Positions 1 to 5,642 of a stretch of 5,642 nucleotides of DNA are shown piece by piece. This DNA is from Puniceicoccaceae bacterium (GTDB taxonomy: Bacteria; Verrucomicrobiota; Verrucomicrobiae; Opitutales; Coraliomargaritaceae), in contig CABXXS010000047.1 of assembly GCA_902516225.1 (NCBI GenBank), positions 1 to 5,642 of the forward strand. Direction: 5' to 3'. The notes beneath the pieces were generated by a model. That model ran no database searches, was not told the DNA's origin, and saw only the letters and a program-made list of their open reading frames with translations. The position numbers were made by a program, and so were the translations under genes. Positions within the stretch are counted from its first letter, which is position 1. Every line of letters starts with the position of its first letter.

Positions 1-773
1 CGGTCTTCCCTCACACTTTAATCATCGCTGAAGACAACGCCAAGATATCAGTTGTGGATCTATTTTTCTCCGAAAATACAAGCAATGAAGCACTCAATAT
101 CTCCGCATCTAATATTCACGCTGGTCCAGGCGCTAAAGTCTTTCGTAAAATCGTACAGAACTGGAATCAGGAGACCGTATCTTTCCAACTCGATACAACA
201 GTAGCCGAACGCGATGCGCAGGTAAAAAATATCGCAGTTAATATTGGGGCCAATCGCGCCCGCTTCGAGAGTCAAACTCGGATTGAAGGTGCGGGTGCGG
301 ACGTGAAAATGTATTCCCTTACAGTTGCCGAAAAAAACCAAGAATTTGACCAGCGCACGTTTCAAACGCATAATGCAAACAATGCAGTATCAGATCTACT
401 TTATAAAAATGCACTGCTGGATAAAAGCCGTAGTATTTTCTCTGGCTTAATTAAAGTAGCAGAGGGTGCCCAACAAACCGATGCTTATCAAACCAACCGC
501 AATTTACTTCTCGACCCTAGAGCTGAAGCCAACGCCCTACCTGGCTTGGAAATTCTAGCTAATGACGTGCGATGCTCCCACGGTGCTACTACTGGTAACG
601 TGGACGAAGAAGAGCTCTTTTATATAATGCAGCGTGGTATTTCCCGAAGAGTTGCCATGCAACTTATGGTTTTTGGCTTCTTCGAGGAAATTATTAACCC
701 GATAGATAACGAAGAATTAGCCGAAAACGTGCGTAAGCTAATTCACCATAAATTCGATGCAAAGCTATCTTAG
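1..773 (+). CDS. sufD: Fe-S cluster assembly protein SufD, C-terminal part (5' end outside window)
   Basis: SufD is the scaffold subunit that, with SufB and the ATPase SufC, builds iron-sulfur clusters in the cytoplasm. The frame is open from base 3 to the TAA at 771-773, giving 256 visible residues. That is about 60 percent of a usual SufD of roughly 430 residues, so the N-terminus lies left of the window. The fragment opens with [10 protein letters not shown] and continues VVDLFFSEN, typical of the entry to the SufB/SufD beta-helix core. Near the C-terminus is [17 protein letters not shown] (Cys codon 573-575, His codon 579-581). The CSHGAT motif separates SufD from SufB, and its Cys and His correspond to the conserved pair implicated at the SufB-SufD interface in E. 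coli. The helical tail with QRGISRR follows. The GTG at 54 is internal to the beta-helix and is not the start. sufT follows after 35 bases on the same strand, fitting a suf operon. No truncation other than the window edge is visible. Confidence 0.93.
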   Translation, partial: VFPHTLIIAEDNAKISVVDLFFSENTSNEALNISASNIHAGPGAKVFRKIVQNWNQETVSFQLDTTVAERDAQVKNIAVNIGANRARFESQTRIEGAGADVKMYSLTVAEKNQEFDQRTFQTHNANNAVSDLLYKNALLDKSRSIFSGLIKVAEGAQQTDAYQTNRNLLLDPRAEANALPGLEILANDVRCSHGATTGNVDEEELFYIMQRGISRRVAMQLMVFGFFEEIINPIDNEELAENVRKLIHHKFDAKLS

Positions 774-808
774 CACTGCCCTCTCTACCATTTAGAAAAA
801 TAATTAAT

Positions 809-1348
809 ATGGACGATACCCGAACCCTTAGTCGCGAAGTCGAAGCCACCCTTATTCCTCAGGGAACTCCCATGAGTTTACCTGAAGGCGAAACTGTTAC
901 TATCACTCATCGCCTCGGCGGAAACTTTACTGTGATGACACACAATGGAATGTTTCGCATTAAAGGAAGTGATGCAGATAGCTTGGGCGAAGAGGTAACT
1001 GAAACTACTCCTGAGAAGCACAGTCACGAAGGCCCGCCTGAGCAAGACGCGCTCTGGGAAGCATTAAGAAAAGTTTTTGACCCTGAGATTCCAGTAAACA
1101 TTGTAGACCTCGGACTAGTTTATTCTCTAGAATCTAGCAAAAGTGGCGATGAGGGCTACAAAATTAATATGGACATGACCCTGACTGCCCCTGGTTGTGG
1201 AATGGGGCCAGCTATCGCAGAGGATGCTCAAGGACAGCTAGAACGAGTGCCTGGAGTGAATGAGGCGGAGGTCAACATCGTATGGGACCCACCTTGGAAC
1301 CAAGATATGATTACCGAAGAGGGTAAAATGGTACTGGGATTAATCTAA
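809..1348 (+). CDS. sufT: Fe-S cluster assembly/maturation protein SufT (DUF59/MIP18 family, long form)
   Basis: SufT is an auxiliary factor of iron-sulfur protein maturation, thought to help deliver clusters made by the SUF machinery to target enzymes; its exact chemistry is less well settled than that of SufBCD. The protein has 179 residues, the usual size for the long SufT form, which has an N-terminal extension before the DUF59 domain. Residues 1-60 form that extension (with [11 protein letters not shown] and a GMFRIKG stretch), residues 61-80 are a polar linker, and the DUF59 domain spans about 81-179. Visible hallmarks are [15 protein letters not shown] (91-105), TAPGCGMG with Cys130, and the closing VWDPPW (158-163). 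The ATG at 809 is preceded by an A/T-rich stretch with no clear Shine-Dalgarno, but the N-terminus agrees with the family. It lies 35 bases after sufD and probably shares its transcript. The gene ends 13 bases before the convergent coaC. I see no missing key residue. Confidence 0.93.
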   Translation: MDDTRTLSREVEATLIPQGTPMSLPEGETVTITHRLGGNFTVMTHNGMFRIKGSDADSLGEEVTETTPEKHSHEGPPEQDALWEALRKVFDPEIPVNIVDLGLVYSLESSKSGDEGYKINMDMTLTAPGCGMGPAIAEDAQGQLERVPGVNEAEVNIVWDPPWNQDMITEEGKMVLGLI

Positions 1349-1361
1349 AACGTACTGGAGT

Positions 1362-1928
1362 CTATTTTGCCTTAAAAAAGTCTTCTACAGATCTAACGAT
1401 AGTTTCCACAGTTGCTAGTTTTCCCGACCCATCATAGCCGCAGGCGAGTGTGCCCGTATCCGGCTCAATAAAATAGCAGCCACGCTCAATTAAAGTTTTC
1501 ATATTCGCTTCAGTAGCAGGATGCCTAAGCATCTTACCATTCATGGCGGGGGCAATCATAACGGGAGCTGGAGTAGCAAGATGAATCGATGCGAGCAAGT
1601 CCGGAGCGAAACCGTGAGCAAACTGAGCGATACAATGCGCGGTCGCTGGGGCGACCAGAAGCAGGTCTGCTCGATCAGCTAGATCAATATGCCCAGGTTG
1701 CCAAGCTTCGCCCTCCTTCCAAAGGTCTGAATAAACAGGATTACGCGAAAGTGTCTGTAAAGTAAGCGGCTGCACAAAATTACAAGCCCCAGCTGTCATA
1801 ATAGGAAACACATCCGCCCCCAACTCGGTTAGACGGCTGATAATATCTGCCGCCTTATAAGCGGCGATCGAGCCGGTCACCCCCAGAAGTATAGTTCGAC
1901 CCTTAAGAATGGTTGCTTTATCTTTCAT
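1362..1928 (-). CDS. coaC: Phosphopantothenoylcysteine decarboxylase (CoaC), stand-alone
   Basis: CoaC is an FMN-dependent cytoplasmic enzyme that decarboxylates 4'-phosphopantothenoylcysteine to 4'-phosphopantetheine in coenzyme A synthesis. The protein has 188 residues and covers only the flavoprotein domain. Seen in order: the FMN-binding start GVTGSIAAYKA (16-26), the conserved catalytic-type His80 in QPGHIDLA, the APATAH segment (93-98), the substrate-binding PAMNGKM loop (127-133) with Asn130, and the flexible-flap Cys163 in TGTLACGYDGSGKL. All residues needed for HFCD-type decarboxylation appear present. APATAHCIAQ differs from the more usual APATANTIAK, a minor variation. In many bacteria this domain is fused to CoaB (the phosphopantothenate-cysteine ligase, total near 400 residues); here the frame stops right after the CoaC domain and no CoaB lies in the window. 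The ATG at 1928 has no clear Shine-Dalgarno but fits the domain start. An LanD/EpiD-like decarboxylase is a remote alternative, made unlikely by the absence of any peptide or lanthionine gene. Confidence 0.9.
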   Translation of the reverse strand: MKDKATILKGRTILLGVTGSIAAYKAADIISRLTELGADVFPIMTAGACNFVQPLTLQTLSRNPVYSDLWKEGEAWQPGHIDLADRADLLLVAPATAHCIAQFAHGFAPDLLASIHLATPAPVMIAPAMNGKMLRHPATEANMKTLIERGCYFIEPDTGTLACGYDGSGKLATVETIVRSVEDFFKAK

Positions 1929-1992
1929 TGAAGTAAAATTGAAGCTTATTACCTAGACAAACAAGACTCAAGTCAGTATAGAGAAGGTGCCT
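1929..1992. promoter_or_regulatory. Divergent intergenic region, probable promoters for coaC and leuA
   Basis: This 64-base spacer lies between the starts of coaC (leftward) and leuA (rightward), so at least one promoter for each direction should lie here or just inside the flanking genes. That is inference from layout. On the plus strand TAGACA (1954-1959) and TATAGA (1977-1982) are 17 bases apart, but they would place the start of transcription about 4 bases before the leuA ATG and so exclude its ribosome binding site. On the minus strand TATACT (complement of 1975-1980) resembles a -10 box but lacks a well-spaced -35. The spacer is too short for a leucine attenuator or T-box leader, and none is visible. 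Confidence 0.45.
1981..1989 (+). promoter_or_regulatory. Ribosome binding site that decides the leuA start
   Basis: The stretch GAGAAGGTG contains an AAGG core (1984-1987) five bases before the ATG at 1993. A GTG at 1987-1989 in the same frame overlaps this core and so is a poor start candidate. The site therefore supports ATG 1993 as the leuA start. It is the clearest Shine-Dalgarno sequence in the window. Confidence 0.6.
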
Positions 1993-3669
1993 ATGCAAAC
2001 TGGCAAAATTACTAAATACACCCCTTTTGATCAGATTGATCTTCCAGACCGCCAATGGCCGAGCCGGACGATTACTCGCGCCCCTATTTGGACAAGTGTA
2101 GATCTTCGAGATGGCAACCAAGCCCTATCCATACCAATGGACGTGGACGAAAAGCTCGATATGTTTGAACTTCTTGTTGGTATAGGTTTTAAAGAAATTG
2201 AGGTCGGGTTTCCTTCGGCTAGCGATACAGAATTTCAATTCATACGTCGTTTAGTGGAGGAAAATCATATCCCAGAAGATGTGACAGTACAAGTGCTAGT
2301 CCAAGCTCGTGAACACTTGATACGACGTACATTTGAAAGTTTGGAGGGTGTTTCGAAGGCAATTGTACATCTATATAACTCAACTTCTCCAGTCCAACGC
2401 CGGGTGACCTTCAACAAGACCAAAGAAGAAATTAAACAGATCGCGGTCGAAGGCACAGGTTTAGTAAAGAGCCTAATCTCTACAATACCAGAGACAGATG
2501 TGCGTTTTGAATATTCACCAGAGAGTTTTTCGGATACTGAGGTTGATTACGCCTTGGAGGTATGTGAGGCAGTGATGTCTGAGTGGGGGCCGAGCGAAGC
2601 AAGTAAAATCATTCTGAATCTACCCGCAACAGTGGAAGTAGCTACGCCAAATTTATATGCCGACCAAATTGAATGGTTTTGTCGTCATTTAAAGGACCGA
2701 AATAAGGCTTACATCAGCCTACATACCCACAACGATCGCGGCACTGGTGTAGCCGCGACAGAACTCGGACTGCTCGCGGGCGCCGATCGAGTCGAAGGCA
2801 CTCTCTTCGGCAACGGAGAGCGCACAGGTAACGTAGATATCGTGACAGTTGCTTTGAACCAATACACTCAAGGTGTCGATACCGGCCTAGACTTCAGTCA
2901 TTTGGAACAGATTCGCTCGGTATACGAGCGAGTAACGCGCATGAATATACACGAACGCCATCCCTATGCAGGTGATTTGGTCTTCACCGCGTTTTCTGGG
3001 TCGCATCAGGATGCGATCAAAAAGGGAATGGATCTGCGAGTTAAAGAAAAGAGTGCGGATGTGCGCTGGGAAGTACCTTATCTCGCGATCGATCCCGAAG
3101 ACATCGGGCGTGACTACGAAGCCATCATCCGAATCAACAGTCAGAGTGGCAAAGGTGGAGTAGCTTATTTATTGGAACGAGAGTTTGGTCTAGATTTACC
3201 TAAGGCAATGCATCCAGATGTGGGACTTGTTATCAATGCGGTTGCTGATCACGGCAGCCGTGAACTACCTCCCAAGGAGGTTTATGCTATCTACACCCGA
3301 GAATATGTTAATTTAAATAGCCCATTGGAGCTAATCTCGATTAAGCGGGAGGATTCTGCAGGATCTGCCGACATAAAGCTTGAAGCCGAGATCCGCTTGT
3401 CCGGCGAGAATATGGTAATCGCTGGAGAGGGTAACGGTCCAATCAGTGCTTTTGTTGATGCACTTCATTTGGAGGGATGGAAAAACTTTCAATTAATCGA
3501 TTATCGCCAGCATTCCATTGGTGCCGGCTCTAAAACAAAAGCAGCAGCCTATATTCAGATCCGGCACGATAACGGCGCCTCATTTTTTGGATGTGGCATC
3601 AATCCTAACATTGAACTAGCTGGCTTGAATGCGCTTATCAGTGCATTCAACAGATCGAAACTGAAGTAA
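1993..3669 (+). CDS. leuA: 2-isopropylmalate synthase, long (yeast-type) LeuA
   Basis: LeuA condenses acetyl-CoA with 2-oxoisovalerate to 2-isopropylmalate, the first committed step of leucine synthesis, in the cytoplasm. From ATG 1993 the protein has 558 residues, matching the long LeuA subfamily (about 550-600) also found in yeast and actinobacteria. The N-terminus carries DLPDRQWPSRTI (16-27), characteristic of this subfamily. The DRE-TIM-like barrel begins with WTSVDLRDGNQAL (33-45; Arg39, Asp40). Metal-binding histidines lie in HTHNDRG (244-250), followed by GNGERTGN (273-280). After a linker, about residues 430-558 form the LeuA dimer/allosteric domain, including SIGAGSKTKAAAY, which in this family binds leucine for feedback inhibition. 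An upstream in-frame GTG at 1987 would add two residues but overlaps the ribosome binding site. The gene is divergent from coaC and convergent with holA, so it appears to be transcribed alone. Homocitrate or citramalate synthase is unlikely given the full-length match to this LeuA type. Confidence 0.95.
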   Translation: MQTGKITKYTPFDQIDLPDRQWPSRTITRAPIWTSVDLRDGNQALSIPMDVDEKLDMFELLVGIGFKEIEVGFPSASDTEFQFIRRLVEENHIPEDVTVQVLVQAREHLIRRTFESLEGVSKAIVHLYNSTSPVQRRVTFNKTKEEIKQIAVEGTGLVKSLISTIPETDVRFEYSPESFSDTEVDYALEVCEAVMSEWGPSEASKIILNLPATVEVATPNLYADQIEWFCRHLKDRNKAYISLHTHNDRGTGVAATELGLLAGADRVEGTLFGNGERTGNVDIVTVALNQYTQGVDTGLDFSHLEQIRSVYERVTRMNIHERHPYAGDLVFTAFSGSHQDAIKKGMDLRVKEKSADVRWEVPYLAIDPEDIGRDYEAIIRINSQSGKGGVAYLLEREFGLDLPKAMHPDVGLVINAVADHGSRELPPKEVYAIYTREYVNLNSPLELISIKREDSAGSADIKLEAEIRLSGENMVIAGEGNGPISAFVDALHLEGWKNFQLIDYRQHSIGAGSKTKAAAYIQIRHDNGASFFGCGINPNIELAGLNALISAFNRSKLK

Positions 3670-3677
3670 ATAGGAAT

Positions 3678-3703
3678 TACACTCGGATCAAAAGCAAAGT
3701 GTA
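3678..3703. terminator. Possible weak stem-loop between convergent leuA and holA
   Basis: TACACT (3678-3683) and AGTGTA (3698-3703) are perfect inverted repeats around a 14-base loop, lying 9 bases after the leuA stop and 18 bases after the holA stop as read leftward. The placement suits a shared terminator for two converging genes. The stem is only six pairs with two G:C, the loop is large and no T tract follows on either strand, so it could equally be chance. Confidence 0.2.
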
Positions 3704-3720
3704 TGTGACTCCACTATCTG

Positions 3721-4818
3721 CTAGCTTAGGCATCGTACAGCTAGCTCTCGACATACTTCCTCCTGCTCATTAGGGCGTTCGATAATGGACTCGAAAGCCT
3801 CCGAAAAAGCCAATTGAAAATCGACTAACTTTTTAAGCGGAAGCCTGGATGCTGTTTCGGCCAATCGTCCTAAATACCAAGCATTTTGGGTAAAAACATT
3901 TAGATTACTCTTTTCGCTGCTATCACCGAAATGGTGACCATAGATCCGCGCAGCAGCCTCCAGGTCACTCTTTGAAATACCCCGGGCGTTTAATCGGATC
4001 GCTCTCGCATCCAAGAGCACCCGTAGTTGAATCAAAAGTCGGTTTCTAGACTGTAAACTAGCCAATAGAGGGCGCGACTCACTGTTAGTGAAAAAGTGCC
4101 GGCGCAGGGCTTCCAGTGTCCATCCTAGTTTGAGAGAGTAAAAAGCATCCGCAGCTTCAAAAAAATCAGTATCACCAAAATTCGGGACGAGGTCTGCCAC
4201 TAAGCGATCATTTATCGGCTCACTACCTTCACCAGCGAAGGTAACTAATTTGCGTGTCTCCTCTACGATTAAGCGTGTGTTGCAGTTAACTTTACCTATT
4301 AACAACTCGACCGCATCGCGTGTCATACTTACTCCCGCGTTGTCGCAAACTTCCTTAATCAAAGTTGTACACGTTTCAGCCATATCTTTACCTCCAGTTA
4401 ATGCGGTAAAATTAGCCGTCTTTTGACACCATTTAAAAAAACTTCGGCGCTTATCAACCGGCTGCGCAGTTATGAGTACGCTGACTGAATTGGCATCTAA
4501 GCCTTCGAGTACTGACTTAAGATTATCGAGTAATTCAAGAGTGCCCTGCGCCCGCCCAGTTGGACTGTCTGCTAAAAAATTAACATCCTTTAGCCAAACT
4601 ACCTTGGACTCTCCAAAAAGTGAGAGTGTCTGCACGGCGCTAGAGAATCGGTTGATCGTATCATCGACCTCGGAGACGTTACCCGCGCGTGCATCTAATA
4701 CCTCTTTAGAAAGCTCGTCGCTGAGCTTTTCCGTATGCTCGGCGAACCAAGCTTTACCCTTCTCTGAGACTAGGTAGTCGTCGTCTCCGCAAATAAATGT
4801 AAAGGGCTTAGCTGGCAT
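3721..4818 (-). CDS. holA: DNA polymerase III subunit delta (HolA)
   Basis: HolA is the delta subunit of the clamp loader, which opens the beta sliding clamp so that it can be loaded on primed DNA at the replication fork. The protein has 365 residues, close to the usual 330-370. The N-terminus FTFICGDDDYLV (6-17) is the family's opening beta strand and GxxxYL motif. Further N-terminal signs are the LSLFGESKVVWLKDV segment, matching the common xLFxxxRxVxL pattern in which the beta-contacting residues lie, and VSVLITAQPVDKRRSFFKW, matching the L-V-K-R-K-K type segment. The middle helical part has LLIGKVNCNTRLIVEETRKL, the typical 'l...l..dl..i.nEleKL' motif. The C-terminal collar domain covers about 220-360. 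Like other delta subunits it shows no Walker A motif. The ATG at 4818 fits the family N-terminus though no strong Shine-Dalgarno precedes it. cinA lies 72 bases upstream on the same strand. Delta is poorly conserved, but the whole layout agrees. Confidence 0.9.
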   Translation of the reverse strand: MPAKPFTFICGDDDYLVSEKGKAWFAEHTEKLSDELSKEVLDARAGNVSEVDDTINRFSSAVQTLSLFGESKVVWLKDVNFLADSPTGRAQGTLELLDNLKSVLEGLDANSVSVLITAQPVDKRRSFFKWCQKTANFTALTGGKDMAETCTTLIKEVCDNAGVSMTRDAVELLIGKVNCNTRLIVEETRKLVTFAGEGSEPINDRLVADLVPNFGDTDFFEAADAFYSLKLGWTLEALRRHFFTNSESRPLLASLQSRNRLLIQLRVLLDARAIRLNARGISKSDLEAAARIYGHHFGDSSEKSNLNVFTQNAWYLGRLAETASRLPLKKLVDFQLAFSEAFESIIERPNEQEEVCRELAVRCLS

Positions 4819-4851
4819 ATAATTTCTTAGTCTCTAAAGCTATTCCTTTCG

Positions 4852-4885
4852 GGGCAAGGCGTAAGCTTAACGGCTTTTAGTGCCC
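4852..4885. other. Imperfect inverted repeat between cinA and holA
   Basis: GGGCA (4852-4856) pairs with TGCCC (4881-4885), and inside them the sequence around the palindrome TAAGCTTA can extend the stem with a C:C mismatch and a bulge. It sits 6 bases beyond the cinA stop (read leftward) and ahead of holA. It might be a weak terminator or an RNA-processing hairpin separating the two genes, but no T tract follows on the minus strand, so its function is open. Confidence 0.2.
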
Positions 4886-4890
4886 GTTTA

Positions 4891-5642
4891 CTAATCGCGC
4901 TCCCCACAACTAAGGAATTCTTCAACTTTGTTCTCACGCAGTTTACGCCGCATCCAATCGAGCGCTGCATGAACAGCGCGAGCTTTAACATCTAGTCGGC
5001 CACCTGTGTAGCGTACGCTCTTACACCACACACCAACTGGCGAGTGATAACCTAGGTGGATTGTACCAACAGGATTTTTTCTCATCGCCGCCATCAGGGC
5101 CTGCGAAACCAGTCACACTAAGTCCATAGTCAGATGATAGCCCCTCGGATATACCAGACGCCATAGCAATAGCACACTCAGGGCTGACCGCTCCATGCTG
5201 TTCGAGAATCGATTCAGGTACGCCAACTTGAGAGACTTTAACATCGTTTGAGTAGCAGACGACTCCGCCGACAAACACTTTAGAAGCACCTGCTAAATTA
5301 GTAAACGAATCACAGAGTAATCCGCCTGTGCAGGACTCGGCAATGGCCAGACTGCGGTCAAGAGCGCGAAGCTCATGTAGTACGGCCTTGGCTAGGGAAC
5401 ATCTCCCAAAACAGACAAAGTCCTCTCCCAATAACTCCCGTGCTTCCTGTCCGATGGCCTCAATCTGCTCCATCCCAAGTAAATTATCGCGCGAGCTTAA
5501 GCGTATATCTACGATCCCATAGTGCACACAAAAAGCCAGATTAAGGCTAGGATGAGCCTCAATAATAGGCTGCATTGTTTCTTCGACTGCAGACTCGCCA
5601 GCGCCACAAGTTCGTATTTGCAAATAGGCATCTTCCTTGCAA
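4891..5642 (-). CDS. cinA: CinA-family protein (C-terminal part), 5' end outside window, apparent frameshift
   Basis: CinA proteins combine an N-terminal molybdopterin-binding-like (COG1058) domain with a C-terminal PncC-type domain that, in characterised members, deamidates nicotinamide mononucleotide in pyridine nucleotide salvage. The frame is open to the right edge; the visible part starts within the region after the COG1058 domain (RTCGAGESAVEE, then VDIRLSS). The C-terminal domain shows AESCTGG (5321-5341), GGVVCYSNDVK, HGAVSPE and VTGFAGPDGG (5087-5116), all hallmarks of the NMN deamidase fold. Right after GGDE the frame meets A6 (5075-5080) and then reads about 18 unrelated residues to a TAA at 5021-5023. 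The expected ending, NPVGTIHLG...VRYTGGRLDVKARAVHAALDWM, is found in another frame down to the TAG at 4891-4893. Dropping one A joins the two exactly. If the frameshift is real, the product lacks roughly the last 60 residues of the PncC domain and would probably be impaired. Its role in competence, implied by the name, is not general. Confidence 0.88.
5075..5080 (-). other. Frameshift site in cinA: six-adenine run
   Basis: On the minus strand the sequence reads GAG-AAA-AAA-TCC in the upstream frame. With five instead of six adenines it would read GAG-AAA-AAT-CCT, giving E-K-N-P-V-G-T, which matches the family's GPDGG...K.VGTV pattern. The needed change is +1 (or loss of one base). A -1 shift does not help, because that frame meets a TAG within eight codons, in CCTAGG near 5051-5056. 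A homopolymer is the commonest place for an indel error in sequencing or assembly. Confidence 0.75.

Noticed and set aside
54..773. A SufD start at the GTG at 54
   Set aside because: The frame is open leftward to base 3 and the upstream residues ([10 protein letters not shown], then KISV) are conserved SufB/SufD core sequence, so this GTG is an internal valine and the gene is cut by the window edge.
1331..1358. The repeated GTACTGG at 1331-1337 and 1352-1358 near the sufT-coaC junction
   Set aside because: Seven bases repeated once, the first copy inside the sufT coding sequence; expected by chance and not part of any recognisable element.
1954..1982. A sigma-70-like promoter for leuA (TAGACA, 17 bases, TATAGA)
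   Set aside because: The -10 match is only four of six and the transcript would start about 4 bases before the ATG, removing the good ribosome binding site; not strong enough to call.
1918..2121. A small minus-strand reading frame across the coaC-leuA spacer and the start of leuA
   Set aside because: It overlaps the conserved LeuA N-terminus in antisense and the coaC start in another frame, and its translation resembles no family I know; it is a chance frame.
4472..4777. A 101-codon plus-strand frame inside holA
   Set aside because: It lies fully antisense to the conserved N-terminal half of HolA, has serine/leucine-rich low-information composition and no ribosome binding site; a shadow of holA.
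4891..5094. An independent small gene starting at the ATG at 5094
   Set aside because: Its residues after the first few match the missing CinA C-terminus, so it is the frameshifted tail of cinA rather than a separate gene. Restart of translation at this ATG cannot be excluded but would give only a domain fragment.
1..5642. A novel defence, mobile or biosynthetic system
   Set aside because: Every gene belongs to a well-known housekeeping family and the gaps are short, with no repeats, integrase, transposase, tRNA or toxin-like small frame that I can support.

Overview
This is an ordinary bacterial chromosomal window carrying six housekeeping genes or gene parts, with no gap longer than 72 bases between them. 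I see no mobile element, CRISPR array, RNA gene or defence island. The base composition looks moderate (GC in the forties by eye) and even across the genes, so nothing suggests recent transfer. The mix of genes (a long yeast-type 2-isopropylmalate synthase, a stand-alone CoaC, a SufD followed directly by SufT) and the weak Shine-Dalgarno signals recall marine Verrucomicrobiota such as Puniceicoccales. That is recall-based inference with low confidence; the sequence alone proves only a bacterium.

Layout, left to right. Positions 1-1348 (+ strand) hold the end of an iron-sulfur assembly (suf) operon: the C-terminal part of SufD, entering from the left edge, then SufT. Facing it after only 13 bases is coaC (1362-1928, - strand), the flavoprotein decarboxylase of coenzyme A synthesis, here without the fused CoaB half. 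A 64-base divergent spacer separates coaC from leuA (1993-3669, + strand), the first committed enzyme of leucine synthesis. leuA converges on holA (3721-4818, - strand), the DNA polymerase III delta subunit. Upstream of holA on the same strand is a cinA-family gene (4891-5642), which runs off the right edge.

The genes serve unrelated core functions. Only sufD-sufT form a clear functional pair. cinA and holA are codirectional and may share a transcript, but the 72-base gap contains a possible stem-loop and the link is unproven. One broad metabolic connection is that isopropylmalate isomerase (LeuCD), the step after LeuA, is an Fe-S enzyme in most bacteria; that is background knowledge and not evidence of coregulation here.

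The most notable anomaly is in cinA. The conserved C-terminal domain is split between two reading frames at a run of six adenines (minus strand, 5075-5080). Removing one A restores a continuous CinA C-terminus. This is either a homopolymer error in the sequence, a real disruptive mutation, or less probably a site of slippage. I found no convincing undescribed system in this window.
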